Assembly: GCA_035258565.1 (NCBI GenBank)
Contig: DATFXF010000049.1
Location: forward strand, 1-18,139
Reading direction: 5' to 3'
DNA length: 18,139 nucleotides
Source of the DNA: DATFXF01 sp035258565
GTDB lineage: Bacteria; Acidobacteriota; Terriglobia; Acidiferrales; UBA7541
In this document: positions 7,138 to 15,273 of the stretch, piece by piece
Layout of the letters: each line of letters starts with the position of its first letter
Numbering within the stretch: position 1 is the stretch's first letter
Program-made: the position numbers and the translations under genes
Notes under the pieces: model-generated
The model's input: the letters and a program-made list of their open reading frames with translations, nothing else
Told to the model about the DNA's origin: nothing
The model's database searches: none

Positions 7138-8837
7138 CGTTTCTCCCTTCGGCGCAGGGCCTGAGCGGAATGCAATCCTTGGCCTTCCCGCACGGTAATC
7201 AACTGGTCGGCGGCAGTTTTTCCTAGGCGGTCCACTTGCCCGCTCGGCCAGCGCACCTCGAGCGCCTCCGCTTCGGGGAGTGAGCCAAGGCCGAAGGTCA
7301 GCACGAGCTCGCTCTGCGAAAGGTAGCTCGAACCGCTGCGCAGCATCTGTCGCTGGGTCTCGCCGCCTGCGGTGACCGCTACCACCGCTCCGATTCCGTC
7401 TCGATTTGAGCGACTACCGATCAGGCGCACGCGCAGCCTGTGGTTGGCCGTGCCCTCGTTGTGAAACAGCACTGCTGGGCCGCCGTTCGTGGCCATGAGC
7501 AGATCGAGGGCGCCATCGTTGTCGATGTCCCCGTAGGCAGCTCCGCGCCCAACCCGAGGTGCCTCGAAGGCCAGGCCCATCTCTCGGGTCACCTCCCGAA
7601 ACTTCCCTTTTCCAAGATTGCGGAACAAGTGCGGCGGCTCGGCGTACCGCACGCGCCTTTGGATACGCTCGATTTCATTCTCGATGTGACCGTTCAAGAC
7701 AAACAAGTCCAGCCAGCCGTCCAGATCGTAATCGAAAAAAAAACAGCCGAAGCCCAGGGTGAGCAGGCTGGCGCGGCCCACTTCGGAGCGCGGGGCTTCG
7801 TCGACGAATAGCCCATTCCCCTCGTTGTGATATAGCGCGAGCATCTGGTTCGAAAAATTGCTGATGACAACGCTGGGATAGCCGGTGCGGTCATAGTCGG
7901 CCGCGTCCACCCCCATGCCCGCCCGAGCCACACCCTCTTCGCTAAAAGCCACGCCGGCAAGGGTGCCCTTTTCCGTAAAGGTTCCATTGCCGTTGTTGCG
8001 ATAGAGCTTGTTGGGTTGGGTGTCGTTGGCGATCAGGATGTCTGGCCAGCCATCCTGGTCGTAGTCGAGGATGGCCACGCCCAACCCTTTCGAGGTGGGA
8101 TCAGAAAGTCCCGCCTTTCGTGTCACGTCCTCAAAGGTTCCGTTGCCGCGGTTATGCCATAGCCGAGGCGAGGCTCCCCGGTAGGATTCCGGGGTGCAGT
8201 AGGACTTCGTCGTGCCGTCAAGGGTGCAAAAGATATCCTTCTCGGGCGACCACTCGACATAGTTGGCGACAACGAGGTCCAGAAATCCGTCGCGGTCGTA
8301 ATCAACCCAGGCGACGCTGGTGCTGAACTCCTGCGGCCCCCACAGGCCGGCAGAGCGAGTCACGTCGGTGAAAGTGCCGTCTCCGTTATTGTGGAAAAGA
8401 TGGCTTTGACCAAGCGCAGTGACAAACAGGTCGTCGTGCCCATCGTTGTCGTAGTCCCCCACTGCCACGCCCAATCCGTAGAGCTCAACGGCCAAGCCCG
8501 CCCGTACCGTCACGTCCGTAAAGGTGCCCTCGTGGTTGTTCCGATAGAGCCTCGGAGTGGAGTGCTGCCGAAGATGGCCGAGCCAGTCCATGCCATTCAC
8601 CAGAAAGATGTCCTGCCAACCGTCACCGTCGTAGTCAATGAAGGCGACACCCGGCCCCATCGTTTCCGGCAGGTATTTCCTTCCGAACGCGCCGGTGTTG
8701 TGGACAAAACGAATGCCGGCGGCCTGCGTGATGTCGCGAAATCGGGTTCCCGAAGCAGGTTTCGAGGCCGGCGCACTCCCTCTGGCCAACACAACTAGAG
8801 TCACCAACAGGAGTGCCCCGGGCAGAATCGACCGCAT
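7134..8837 (-). CDS. CRTAC1-family secreted seven-repeat FG-GAP propeller with ASPIC/UnbV domain
   Basis: This encodes 567 residues. A signal peptide is evident (MRSILPGALLLVTLVVLARG, then a small-residue cleavage region near 22-24). The mature start TRFRDITQAAGIRFVHNTGA is the typical CRTAC1 opening. Seven FG-GAP/VCBS units carry Ca loops at about residues 68, 128, 179, 258, 314 (degenerate, DYDRTGYPS), 369 and 437, each following a FTDVT-type strand. Two cysteines (204, 214) in the third inter-blade loop could form a disulfide. The ASPIC/UnbV domain occupies about 465-550, with GIGAVVAVTAGG, SGSSYLSQSE and LEVRWPSGQVD. The biochemical role of the family is not established; Ca binding and protein contact are inferred from the integrin-like repeats. 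Its start overlaps the cytochrome gene's stop (ATGA), and its own stop overlaps the next start. Confidence 0.93.
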   Translation of the reverse strand: MRSILPGALLLVTLVVLARGSAPASKPASGTRFRDITQAAGIRFVHNTGAFGRKYLPETMGPGVAFIDYDGDGWQDIFLVNGMDWLGHLRQHSTPRLYRNNHEGTFTDVTVRAGLAVELYGLGVAVGDYDNDGHDDLFVTALGQSHLFHNNGDGTFTDVTRSAGLWGPQEFSTSVAWVDYDRDGFLDLVVANYVEWSPEKDIFCTLDGTTKSYCTPESYRGASPRLWHNRGNGTFEDVTRKAGLSDPTSKGLGVAILDYDQDGWPDILIANDTQPNKLYRNNGNGTFTEKGTLAGVAFSEEGVARAGMGVDAADYDRTGYPSVVISNFSNQMLALYHNEGNGLFVDEAPRSEVGRASLLTLGFGCFFFDYDLDGWLDLFVLNGHIENEIERIQRRVRYAEPPHLFRNLGKGKFREVTREMGLAFEAPRVGRGAAYGDIDNDGALDLLMATNGGPAVLFHNEGTANHRLRVRLIGSRSNRDGIGAVVAVTAGGETQRQMLRSGSSYLSQSELVLTFGLGSLPEAEALEVRWPSGQVDRLGKTAADQLITVREGQGLHSAQALRRREKR

Positions 8838-11641
8838 CAGTCCAAACCCCCAGTGCGAGCCGATCGGCGAGCACCCTGGAGCGGGACCGAGATGTGCTCA
8901 TGGATCGCCTGGCGTTCGTTGTTGTCTTCCGGATTCTGTTGGCGGAAGGGGCCGGTGATGGCCTGCGCGGCTTCGTCCGCCTTGAAGCGCAGGTAGCGCG
9001 CTTGGTGCTGCCGAGCACGCTGTTCATCTCCTAAGCCGTTATAGCAAAGCATCAGGTTGTAGTGTGCTTTGAGGTCCTCCGGGTCCACGGCCAGAACCGC
9101 TTGAAATTCTCGGACGGCATCGGGATAGCGCCGCAATTGGAAGAGGATCCGGCCGAGTTCGTTGCGCACGACTCGGTCGCGGGGATACTGGACAAGCACC
9201 GGGCGCAAATGACCGATCGCCTCGTCATACCTGCCTTCCGCCTTCAGCACACGGGCATAGAAAAAGTGTGCGCGCGCGAGATGCGGGGCGAGCGCAAGAG
9301 CCTTTTCGAGCACGGCGCGGGCCCCCGGGATGTTGCCTTCCTCGAGCCGCACGCGGCCGATGTTCACCCAGCCGTCCGGATTTTCCGGGACGGCCTGCGC
9401 AACATTTTGGAACGCGGTCTCGGCCCCTTTCAAATCCCCCTGAAGCAGCAGGCCGATCCCGTAGTCATTCCAGCGTTCCCAGTCGCCGGCGTTGAGCACC
9501 AGCTGGGGCTGGGGCCGAGCGGTGCGGCCAGGAAGCACGCGCAACGTAACGTTGTCTTCCGCCAGCGTCACCACCGGTAAGGCGGGAATCTCCTTAAGCT
9601 GGCCAGAAACGTGGGATGTGTCGCCAGTGAACGTCCAGCGGCCGTCGTCATAGTCAGCCGTGACAGCCGGATTCGGCTGACTCGGATCCCGCACCCCGGC
9701 GAAGGCGAACTGTGTGTTCCACCACGCAAACTTTCGGTAGTTCAGCCGAGCCTTCAGCTTGATTTCTTGGCCAGCCGTCTCCGGAATGTGTAGCCGGTAA
9801 TGGGCCGTATCGGCGGCGCCGGGCGGGATCAGCCGGGCATAGACCAGCGCGCGATTGGCCCAGGCGTTGCGCTTGTTGATGCGGTTGCCGTGCGCGTCCA
9901 GCATCAGGGAGCGGTAGAAGTGCGCGCCTTTTTCCACCGGACCTTTGCCGTCGTCTTCGACCCTGCCGCTCCAGAACAGCACTTGTCCTTTATCGTCGGT
10001 GGCCTCGAATTCGAGCCAAACATCGAACGCGTCAACGGTACCGGCGGGGAAGAAGTGGCCCACCTTGCGCGTGCGCACAACGACGTCCACCCGAACCGTG
10101 TCACCGGCCCGAACTGAGGCTTGCTGGCGATTGAGAGGAGCGGTCAGCGGCCGGGCGGCAAGTTCGGGCACCAGGGGGCCTGACACGTCGGCTTCTTCAC
10201 CTACAGCAAAGGCTGTGGAGAATTGCGCTTGAGGTCCCTCACCGCCCGTCGCGCCCGCTGCCGCCGGGGAAAGGGCGAAAATATCCACACTGACAATCTT
10301 GTCCTGTAGGAACTTTTCGGTGAGCTGGAGTTGCTCGGCGTCTTGGTTGGCAAAAGGCAGAGCCGAATTTGCGGCCGGGAAACGGTGGGAGTGAACGAAG
10401 CCGCCAACGTTGCCGGCGTCGCGCGAAGCGACCAGCGGCATATGACAACCCACACACTTCTGGGGTTTCGCGGGATAGTAGAAGGAACGGGCTCCCTGAC
10501 CCGATACGCCGCTGGCCTGCCAATTGTCGTACTCATTAAAGCCACGCACCCAGCGGTAGCGGTTAACCGGCACATCGAGGTGGACCTTATGGCAAGTGGA
10601 GCAGAATTCCGCAGTCTGCGCGCGCACGAACGGCTTGAGAAACGTGCGGCGGTGGGGCTCGGGGTTCACCCGGACCAGGAAATCGTGCAGCGCGCGGACC
10701 GCCGGATTCTCACTGGCGGCCAATTCATGCAGTTTAGGATACTCCAACACATAATCACCCTGGCCCGTCGAGCTCTTCACCCGAACGATGGAGTGACACA
10801 TCACGCAGCTCAGGCCCGCATGCGATTCCGGCCGATCGATGATCTGGCGGACGGGCGTGTCAAACATCCCGCTAAACAGCAGCGCCGGGTCGTGGCAGCC
10901 GGCACACCACTTCGAAGGCCGCACGCCGACGACGTCTTGCATGTATTCGACGCTCTTGCGGTACCACTGGTTGTTGAACGAGGAGAAGCGATGCGCTGAG
11001 CTCGACCATTGCTGGTAAATGTCGGCGTGGCAGCGCTGGCAGGCATCCCCCTGCATGAAGAACTTCGCAGGAATTTTTCCGCCGTGCGCGGTCTGCGCCG
11101 AACTGGGAAAAAAGGGGCCTTGCGGTCCGTCCCCTTCACCGTCCATGGTTGCCGGCGGCATGGCGGGGTTGCGGATGACATACGCGCCCTTCCAGCGCAC
11201 CTCACGTGTCCACCAGGCCGCCCCAGCCAAGAAGGCCACGGCGAGGAGGAGCAACGCATAGCGCACGCCCGACGCTCGGCGAACCGTAGCGAGCCAACCG
11301 CGCGACCTGGCCCACGTGGCCGCCAGAACGACGCACCCAGCCAGACTGAAGCCGATGTGGGCGTCGAGCCAGGGCTCGAGCCGTTTAGGCGTGCCCAGGA
11401 TCAGGAGCAGCACGCCGAGCGCAGCGCCCACCGCCAGCAAAGCCCAGCCCAGCCTGGCTTCAAACGTGAGCCTCCGAAAGCCCCGGAAAAGAAGCGGGAG
11501 CAGCATCACCGCCAACAGGCTTCCGCCAGCGAGGTGCAAAAGGACAAGGAACGCGTAGAAAAGTGTGGCCGACGGAAAAGCATACAGATAGACAGCGGAG
11601 AAAAACAGGACGAGAAGGAGAATCGGACGGAGCCTAGTCAT
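8837..11641 (-). CDS. Membrane-anchored five-haem cytochrome c with C-terminal TPR domain
   Basis: This encodes 934 residues. Residues 1-145 contain about five hydrophobic helices (roughly 5-22, 26-51, 64-83, 95-111, 127-144). The next section carries five CXXCH haem c sites: CQRCH (201-205), CAGCH (246-250), CVMCH (279-283), CSTCH (347-351) and CVGCH (396-400). The W-x-x-S-x-H that follows the first site and a HSHRFP at 417-422 resemble the cytochrome c554 group and could supply distal His ligands. Residues about 500-700 form a beta-rich segment with VGHFFPAGT. Residues about 715-885 hold four or five TPRs. Haem attachment requires the periplasmic side. ATG 11641 is the only possible start after an in-frame stop 18 bp upstream; no SD is evident. 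First gene of the operon, behind a TTGACT promoter. Confidence 0.93.
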   Translation of the reverse strand: MTRLRPILLLVLFFSAVYLYAFPSATLFYAFLVLLHLAGGSLLAVMLLPLLFRGFRRLTFEARLGWALLAVGAALGVLLLILGTPKRLEPWLDAHIGFSLAGCVVLAATWARSRGWLATVRRASGVRYALLLLAVAFLAGAAWWTREVRWKGAYVIRNPAMPPATMDGEGDGPQGPFFPSSAQTAHGGKIPAKFFMQGDACQRCHADIYQQWSSSAHRFSSFNNQWYRKSVEYMQDVVGVRPSKWCAGCHDPALLFSGMFDTPVRQIIDRPESHAGLSCVMCHSIVRVKSSTGQGDYVLEYPKLHELAASENPAVRALHDFLVRVNPEPHRRTFLKPFVRAQTAEFCSTCHKVHLDVPVNRYRWVRGFNEYDNWQASGVSGQGARSFYYPAKPQKCVGCHMPLVASRDAGNVGGFVHSHRFPAANSALPFANQDAEQLQLTEKFLQDKIVSVDIFALSPAAAGATGGEGPQAQFSTAFAVGEEADVSGPLVPELAARPLTAPLNRQQASVRAGDTVRVDVVVRTRKVGHFFPAGTVDAFDVWLEFEATDDKGQVLFWSGRVEDDGKGPVEKGAHFYRSLMLDAHGNRINKRNAWANRALVYARLIPPGAADTAHYRLHIPETAGQEIKLKARLNYRKFAWWNTQFAFAGVRDPSQPNPAVTADYDDGRWTFTGDTSHVSGQLKEIPALPVVTLAEDNVTLRVLPGRTARPQPQLVLNAGDWERWNDYGIGLLLQGDLKGAETAFQNVAQAVPENPDGWVNIGRVRLEEGNIPGARAVLEKALALAPHLARAHFFYARVLKAEGRYDEAIGHLRPVLVQYPRDRVVRNELGRILFQLRRYPDAVREFQAVLAVDPEDLKAHYNLMLCYNGLGDEQRARQHQARYLRFKADEAAQAITGPFRQQNPEDNNERQAIHEHISVPLQGARRSARTGGLD

Positions 11642-11687
11642 GGAAAACGACCCGCGTCAATCATCCACCCCCGACACGAAGGAGCCG

Positions 11688-11716
11688 ATTTTCGTCCCAA
11701 GCAAAGGGCAAGTCAA
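11688..11716 (-). promoter_or_regulatory. Sigma70-type promoter for the cytochrome/CRTAC1 operon
   Basis: On the minus strand TTGACT (11716-11711, 5 of 6 to the -35 consensus) is followed after 17 bp by GAAAAT (11693-11688, 4 of 6 to the -10). The predicted start lies about 40 bp before the ATG at 11641. It lies in the 175 bp divergent gap shared with the amidase gene. Confidence 0.5.
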
Positions 11717-11779
11717 CGCAGCCGCGTCGAAGCAGCATTCGGGCGCGAGGCGGACGAATCGGTTCGGCCCAGCACGACG

Positions 11780-11788
11780 TGATAGACT
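11780..11788 (+). promoter_or_regulatory. Extended -10 promoter element for the amidase gene
   Basis: TGATAGACT combines TGn with a -10 hexamer TAGACT (4 of 6). It lies 28 bp before the ATG at 11817. No -35 match sits at 16-18 bp, as is usual for extended -10 promoters. It supports the downstream start codon over the one at 11640, which would precede this promoter. Confidence 0.4.
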
Positions 11789-11816
11789 GAGCGACCGCAC
11801 CGGGGACGCAAACAAA

Positions 11817-13235
11817 ATGGACGAGCTGACATTCCTATCCGCGACGCAAATGGCCGAGCAAATCCGCCAGAAGAAGATCTCGCCCGTAGAGGTGGTGCGA
11901 GCGCACTTGGGCCGGATCGAAAAGCTGAATCCCCGGCTGAATGCCATCGTTTCGCTCGACCGCCGGCGTGCGTGGACCGAAGCCCAGGCGGCCGAAGCAG
12001 CGGTGATGCGGAGCGATTCGGTTGGCCCCCTGCATGGAGTTCCCATCACGATTAAGAGCTCGATTGACGTTGCCGGCCTGCGCGCCGAATGCGGGTCGAA
12101 GCTGCGTGCTGGCTACGTGGCCACTACCGACGCGCCGCTTGTCGGGCGGCTGCGCCGGGCGGGAGCCATCATCCTGGGCACGACCAACGTTCCCGAGATG
12201 CTGATGTCCTACGAGACCGACAATCTTCTCTACGGTAGGACCAACAATCCTTGGGCACTCGACCGGACGCCGGGAGGGTCAAGCGGGGGGGAAGCGGCCG
12301 CGATCGCTGCAGGCTGCTCGGCAGGAGGCGTGGGCAGCGATGGCGGCGGCTCGATTCGCGTGCCCGCCCACTTCAGTGGAATCTGCGGGCTAAAGCCGAC
12401 GCCCGGGCGCATCCCGGCTTCGGGCCATTTCCCGGCCTCGGTGGGGCCCTTCGCCCATCTCGGCGTCGTTGGGCCGATGGCCCGCACCGTCGGAGATTTA
12501 GAGATTCTTCTCCGCGTGATGGCTGGCCCGGACATCGGTGACACCTCGGCGGCGCCGGTTGCGTTCCGGCGCCCGAGCGAAGAGGAAACCCGCCGGATCC
12601 ACATCGGCTACTTCGAAGACGACGGCCGTACCCAGGTGACCCTAGAGACGCGCGCAGCGGTTCGGCAGGCGGCAGAAGCCTTGAAACACCAAGGGTTCGA
12701 GGTAGCGGCGTACCGGCCCGACGGCCTGGAAGGAGCGCGGCAAGCCTGGTGGGTGCTGTTTGGATTGGCGGGCGGCATGCTGTTCCAGCCGATAGTAGCT
12801 GGCCGTGAAGCTGAGCTAGGGCCCATCTTGCGGGAACTCATGGGAGTCGTTCGTGCTGAGCCGCCGCTCACAGCTGAGCGTCTCCTCCATACGCTCATCG
12901 AACGCGACGTCCTCCGCGAGCAGCTTCTGAGGCAAATGAACGAATTTCCGGTACTGCTGTGTCCTGTCGCCGCGGGTCCCGCGTTCCGCCACCGGGAAAT
13001 CGGCTGGAGCAAGGACGGCCGCATCGCCTCCTATCTCGAGACGATGAGTTATTCGCAATGGTTCAACTTGCTCGGAAACCCGGCGGCTACCGTCCCGGTG
13101 GGTCGTTCAACCGAAGGCCTGCCCATCGGGGTGCAAGTCGTCGGCCGACCCTGGGAAGAGGAGAACGTCCTGGCCATCGCAAACCAGATCGAGCGGGGCT
13201 GCGGCGGCTGGAAAAGACCACCCTTAGACGACTGA
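11817..13235 (+). CDS. Amidase-signature family hydrolase
   Basis: This encodes 472 residues. The amidase-signature Ser-cisSer-Lys triad is complete. K80 lies in GVPITIKSS, cis-Ser S155 in TPGGSSGGEAAAIAAG, and nucleophile S179 in GSDGGGSIRVPA. The S155-S179 spacing of 24 residues is the family standard. The C-terminal GNPAATVPVG...GLPIGVQVVG segment is also typical. It hydrolyses carboxamides or linear amides, but the substrate is not readable. No gatB or gatC is visible nearby, which argues for a free amidase rather than the GatA subunit of Glu-tRNA amidotransferase. The frame is open back to ATG 11640, but homology starts at MDELTFLSATQMAEQI and the TGATAGACT element lies between, so I use 11817. 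It is divergent from the cytochrome and converges on the transporter, with 12 bp between stops. Confidence 0.92.
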   Translation: MDELTFLSATQMAEQIRQKKISPVEVVRAHLGRIEKLNPRLNAIVSLDRRRAWTEAQAAEAAVMRSDSVGPLHGVPITIKSSIDVAGLRAECGSKLRAGYVATTDAPLVGRLRRAGAIILGTTNVPEMLMSYETDNLLYGRTNNPWALDRTPGGSSGGEAAAIAAGCSAGGVGSDGGGSIRVPAHFSGICGLKPTPGRIPASGHFPASVGPFAHLGVVGPMARTVGDLEILLRVMAGPDIGDTSAAPVAFRRPSEEETRRIHIGYFEDDGRTQVTLETRAAVRQAAEALKHQGFEVAAYRPDGLEGARQAWWVLFGLAGGMLFQPIVAGREAELGPILRELMGVVRAEPPLTAERLLHTLIERDVLREQLLRQMNEFPVLLCPVAAGPAFRHREIGWSKDGRIASYLETMSYSQWFNLLGNPAATVPVGRSTEGLPIGVQVVGRPWEEENVLAIANQIERGCGGWKRPPLDD

Positions 13236-13247
13236 TTCCCTCGCCGG

Positions 13248-14234
13248 CTAGCTGCCTGCCACGTAGGCATGGGAGACCAACAAAAGCGCCAACACGTAGA
13301 ACAGGAACATCAGCGCCAAGTACGCCTTGGCCTTACTCCCTGCTCCGGCAAACTCCTTCCAAACGAAAACGCCCCACAGCGCTGCCACCATCGGTGCCGC
13401 CTGGCCGATGGCATAGGAAATGGCCACGCCGGTAAAGCTAGCCGCTACAAAGTTGAACACGGTGCCGAGTCCCCAGATAAAGCCGCCCAATAGGCCCAGG
13501 GTATGGTCTCGGGCCGAGGCGGAAAAGAACCCGTCGAAGTTCACGGGCTGACCGGCGAGCGGTTTTTTCATGAAGTAGATGTTGACGAGGAAACAGGAAA
13601 GCAGCGCGCCCAGCGTAAAGAACACGGCAATGCTATAAGGCCCAAGGCTCCTGCCCACCGTCAACGCGCGCGTCACGAATGGCGCAAACGAGCCCATCAA
13701 TAGGCCGGAGACGATACAGGTCACAATGCTCTTCTTCGATACGGCCCGGCCCTGACTGCCCAACTCCCCATAGGCAAGTCCGTCCATCACCACGGCAATC
13801 ACGGCCGAGAGGACACCCAGGGCCAGCAGGGTGGCGTTGCCCTTGGGCTGCAGCGTATAGCTGAGCACCACACCCACCACAAGCGCGATGCCGATCGAAA
13901 CTGGAAAAGCCACGGCCAGCCCCGCCATGTCGATTCCGGCGACGAGCAGTAGGTTCGCAACATTGAAGATCGCTCCGCCAATGAGGGCCATCCAGATGTT
14001 GTAGGAATCGGCCGAGCGGACGTTCGGCAGAAAGCTCGTGGCATCGTTGCCGAGGCTCCCCAGGGTGAACGCCAGCGCGAGCGAAATCAGAAAAATCCCC
14101 ACGGCATAATCCCAGTAAAACAACTCGAAGCGATAATTCTTGGTGCCCTTGTAGGTATTGGCCCAGGAACCCCAACAGATCGTGCTCGTGATCACCATCA
14201 GGAGGGCGACCGTGAAGCTTTGCGGTTGAAACAT
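13248..14234 (-). CDS. Ten-helix DMT-superfamily transporter (GRP sugar porter / ureide permease-like)
   Basis: This encodes 328 residues, almost entirely hydrophobic, with about ten membrane helices in two five-helix halves. The opening MFQPQSFTVALLMVITSTI, then CWGSWANTYK, is characteristic of the glucose/ribose porter and ureide-permease branch of the drug/metabolite transporter superfamily. The adjacent FELFYWDYAVGIFL segment is also typical. Substrates in that branch include sugars (glucose, ribose, rhamnose) and, in plants, ureides and nucleobases. The operon context with a nucleoside hydrolase and a PfkB kinase favours ribose, a nucleoside or a nucleobase; this is inference. ATG 14234 is chosen over TTG 14252 because GAGGAG lies 7 bp upstream of it. 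It is the last gene of the three-gene unit, 54 bp after the kinase stop, and ends 12 bp from the amidase stop. Confidence 0.88.
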   Translation of the reverse strand: MFQPQSFTVALLMVITSTICWGSWANTYKGTKNYRFELFYWDYAVGIFLISLALAFTLGSLGNDATSFLPNVRSADSYNIWMALIGGAIFNVANLLLVAGIDMAGLAVAFPVSIGIALVVGVVLSYTLQPKGNATLLALGVLSAVIAVVMDGLAYGELGSQGRAVSKKSIVTCIVSGLLMGSFAPFVTRALTVGRSLGPYSIAVFFTLGALLSCFLVNIYFMKKPLAGQPVNFDGFFSASARDHTLGLLGGFIWGLGTVFNFVAASFTGVAISYAIGQAAPMVAALWGVFVWKEFAGAGSKAKAYLALMFLFYVLALLLVSHAYVAGS

Positions 14235-14241
14235 CCAAGGG

Positions 14242-14247
14242 CTCCTC
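14242..14247 (-). promoter_or_regulatory. Ribosome binding site deciding the transporter start
   Basis: On the minus strand GAGGAG is followed by 7 bp and then ATG at 14234. This is a strong Shine-Dalgarno at ideal spacing. It excludes the upstream in-frame TTG at 14252, which would include it in the coding sequence. Confidence 0.75.
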
Positions 14248-14288
14248 GGCAAATCCCTAAGGCGACCGGGCCGTCGGTCCCGAGCCAG

Positions 14289-15260
14289 CTAGTCGGCGGA
14301 GGTCGCTTGGGGGGAGTTCGACTGGATGAAGGCGTTGACCTCGCTGAGCTTGGCCATGGCACGGGCGCCCACTTGGGTGCAACACAGAGCGGCGCAAGCA
14401 TTCGCGAACAGCCCCACGCGCTCGTCGTCCCAGCCCTGCAACAGCGCATAGGACAACCCGCCCATAAAGGCGTCGCCCGCCCCGGTCGTGTCCACCACTT
14501 TCACACGGAAAGGTGGCGCATGAGCGATTCCCTCGTTCGATGCAATCAGGCAGCCTTCCACCCCCATGGTGATGGCTACGAGCTTGGGCCCGTAGGTGAG
14601 CAGGCGTCGTGCCATCTGCTCGTAGCCCGATGCACTGGTGAGCTCGCGCGCTGCAGCCTTGCAAGGCTTCAGCACGTCCGTCAGCCGGAGCGCTTCGAGC
14701 AGCTCGTCCTTGGTGCCCAGCCCAGCCTCGACAAAGTAGGTGGGATCCACGTCGAGGTCGAAAATCACCCGCACCCCCGCCTCGCGAGCAACGCGGATGG
14801 CCTCGAGCACGGGAGGTAAGGGGAGCTGCGAGGCTTCGGTATGGAAGTGCCTGGCCTGGCCTATATGCCGGGCAAAGCGCGTGCGAATCTGTTTTGGAGT
14901 CACCTTGGCGGTGACGTTTGGAAACATATAAATCGAGCGCTCGCCCTGCTCGTCGACGGGGATCCAAGTGAAGGAAGAATGCTCGCCCTTGACCACCTCG
15001 ATCCCCGTCTCGTCCATGCCGTCTTCGGCGAACTCCTTCTGGATAATGCGACCGTTCTCATCGTCGCCGATCAGGCCAATCCATCCGGCGGTGGCCCCCA
15101 GACGCGCGACTTGCGTGAGATTGTTTGCGGTCACACCGCCGGCATGAATCTCCAACCGGGTGGCATTGATCTTCTCCTCGGCCGCGATCAATTTCGGCAC
15201 CAGGGCAAAAAAATCTACTGTGCAACTTCCCAGACCGACTACCTCTGTCTCGGCAGCCAT
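14289..15260 (-). CDS. PfkB/ribokinase-family carbohydrate or nucleoside kinase
   Basis: With ATG at 15260 this is a 323-residue cytoplasmic kinase. The first PfkB signature is EIHAGGVTANNLTQVARLG (di-Gly hinge about 41-42), preceded by VVGLGSCTVDFF. WIGLIGDDENGRII follows. The second signature VVDTTGAGDAFMGGLSYAL (about 256-274) contains the anion hole and catalytic base D263. The family phosphorylates ribose, 2-keto-3-deoxygluconate, fructose 6-phosphate, adenosine and other nucleosides. I cannot choose among these from motifs. The preceding nucleoside hydrolase suggests ribose or a nucleoside. GGGAGG at 15265-15270 supports ATG 15260 over an upstream start at 15299 that would overlap the hydrolase stop. 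The gap to the hydrolase is only 13 bp, so co-transcription and perhaps coupling are likely. Confidence 0.92.
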   Translation of the reverse strand: MAAETEVVGLGSCTVDFFALVPKLIAAEEKINATRLEIHAGGVTANNLTQVARLGATAGWIGLIGDDENGRIIQKEFAEDGMDETGIEVVKGEHSSFTWIPVDEQGERSIYMFPNVTAKVTPKQIRTRFARHIGQARHFHTEASQLPLPPVLEAIRVAREAGVRVIFDLDVDPTYFVEAGLGTKDELLEALRLTDVLKPCKAAARELTSASGYEQMARRLLTYGPKLVAITMGVEGCLIASNEGIAHAPPFRVKVVDTTGAGDAFMGGLSYALLQGWDDERVGLFANACAALCCTQVGARAMAKLSEVNAFIQSNSPQATSAD

Positions 15261-15264
15261 TGGG

Positions 15265-15270
15265 CCTCCC
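15265..15270 (-). promoter_or_regulatory. Ribosome binding site deciding the PfkB kinase start
   Basis: GGGAGG on the minus strand lies 4 bp before ATG 15260 and inside the 13 bp space after the nucleoside-hydrolase stop (15274). It favours the shorter start of the kinase. Confidence 0.65.
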
Positions 15271-15273
15271 GTC

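Noticed and set aside
7134..8837. DNA-level tandem repeats from the recurring 'ccgtcgttgtcgtagtc'-like segments (also in 3613-7137)
   Set aside because: They encode the Ca-binding FG-GAP loops and are in frame with the protein repeats, so they need no separate repeat call.
11640..11816. Amidase start at ATG 11640, whose bases overlap the cytochrome's ATG on the other strand (CATG)
   Set aside because: The extra 59 residues have no amidase homology, and the TGATAGACT promoter element lies inside them. The overlap of start codons is then a coincidence of CATG.
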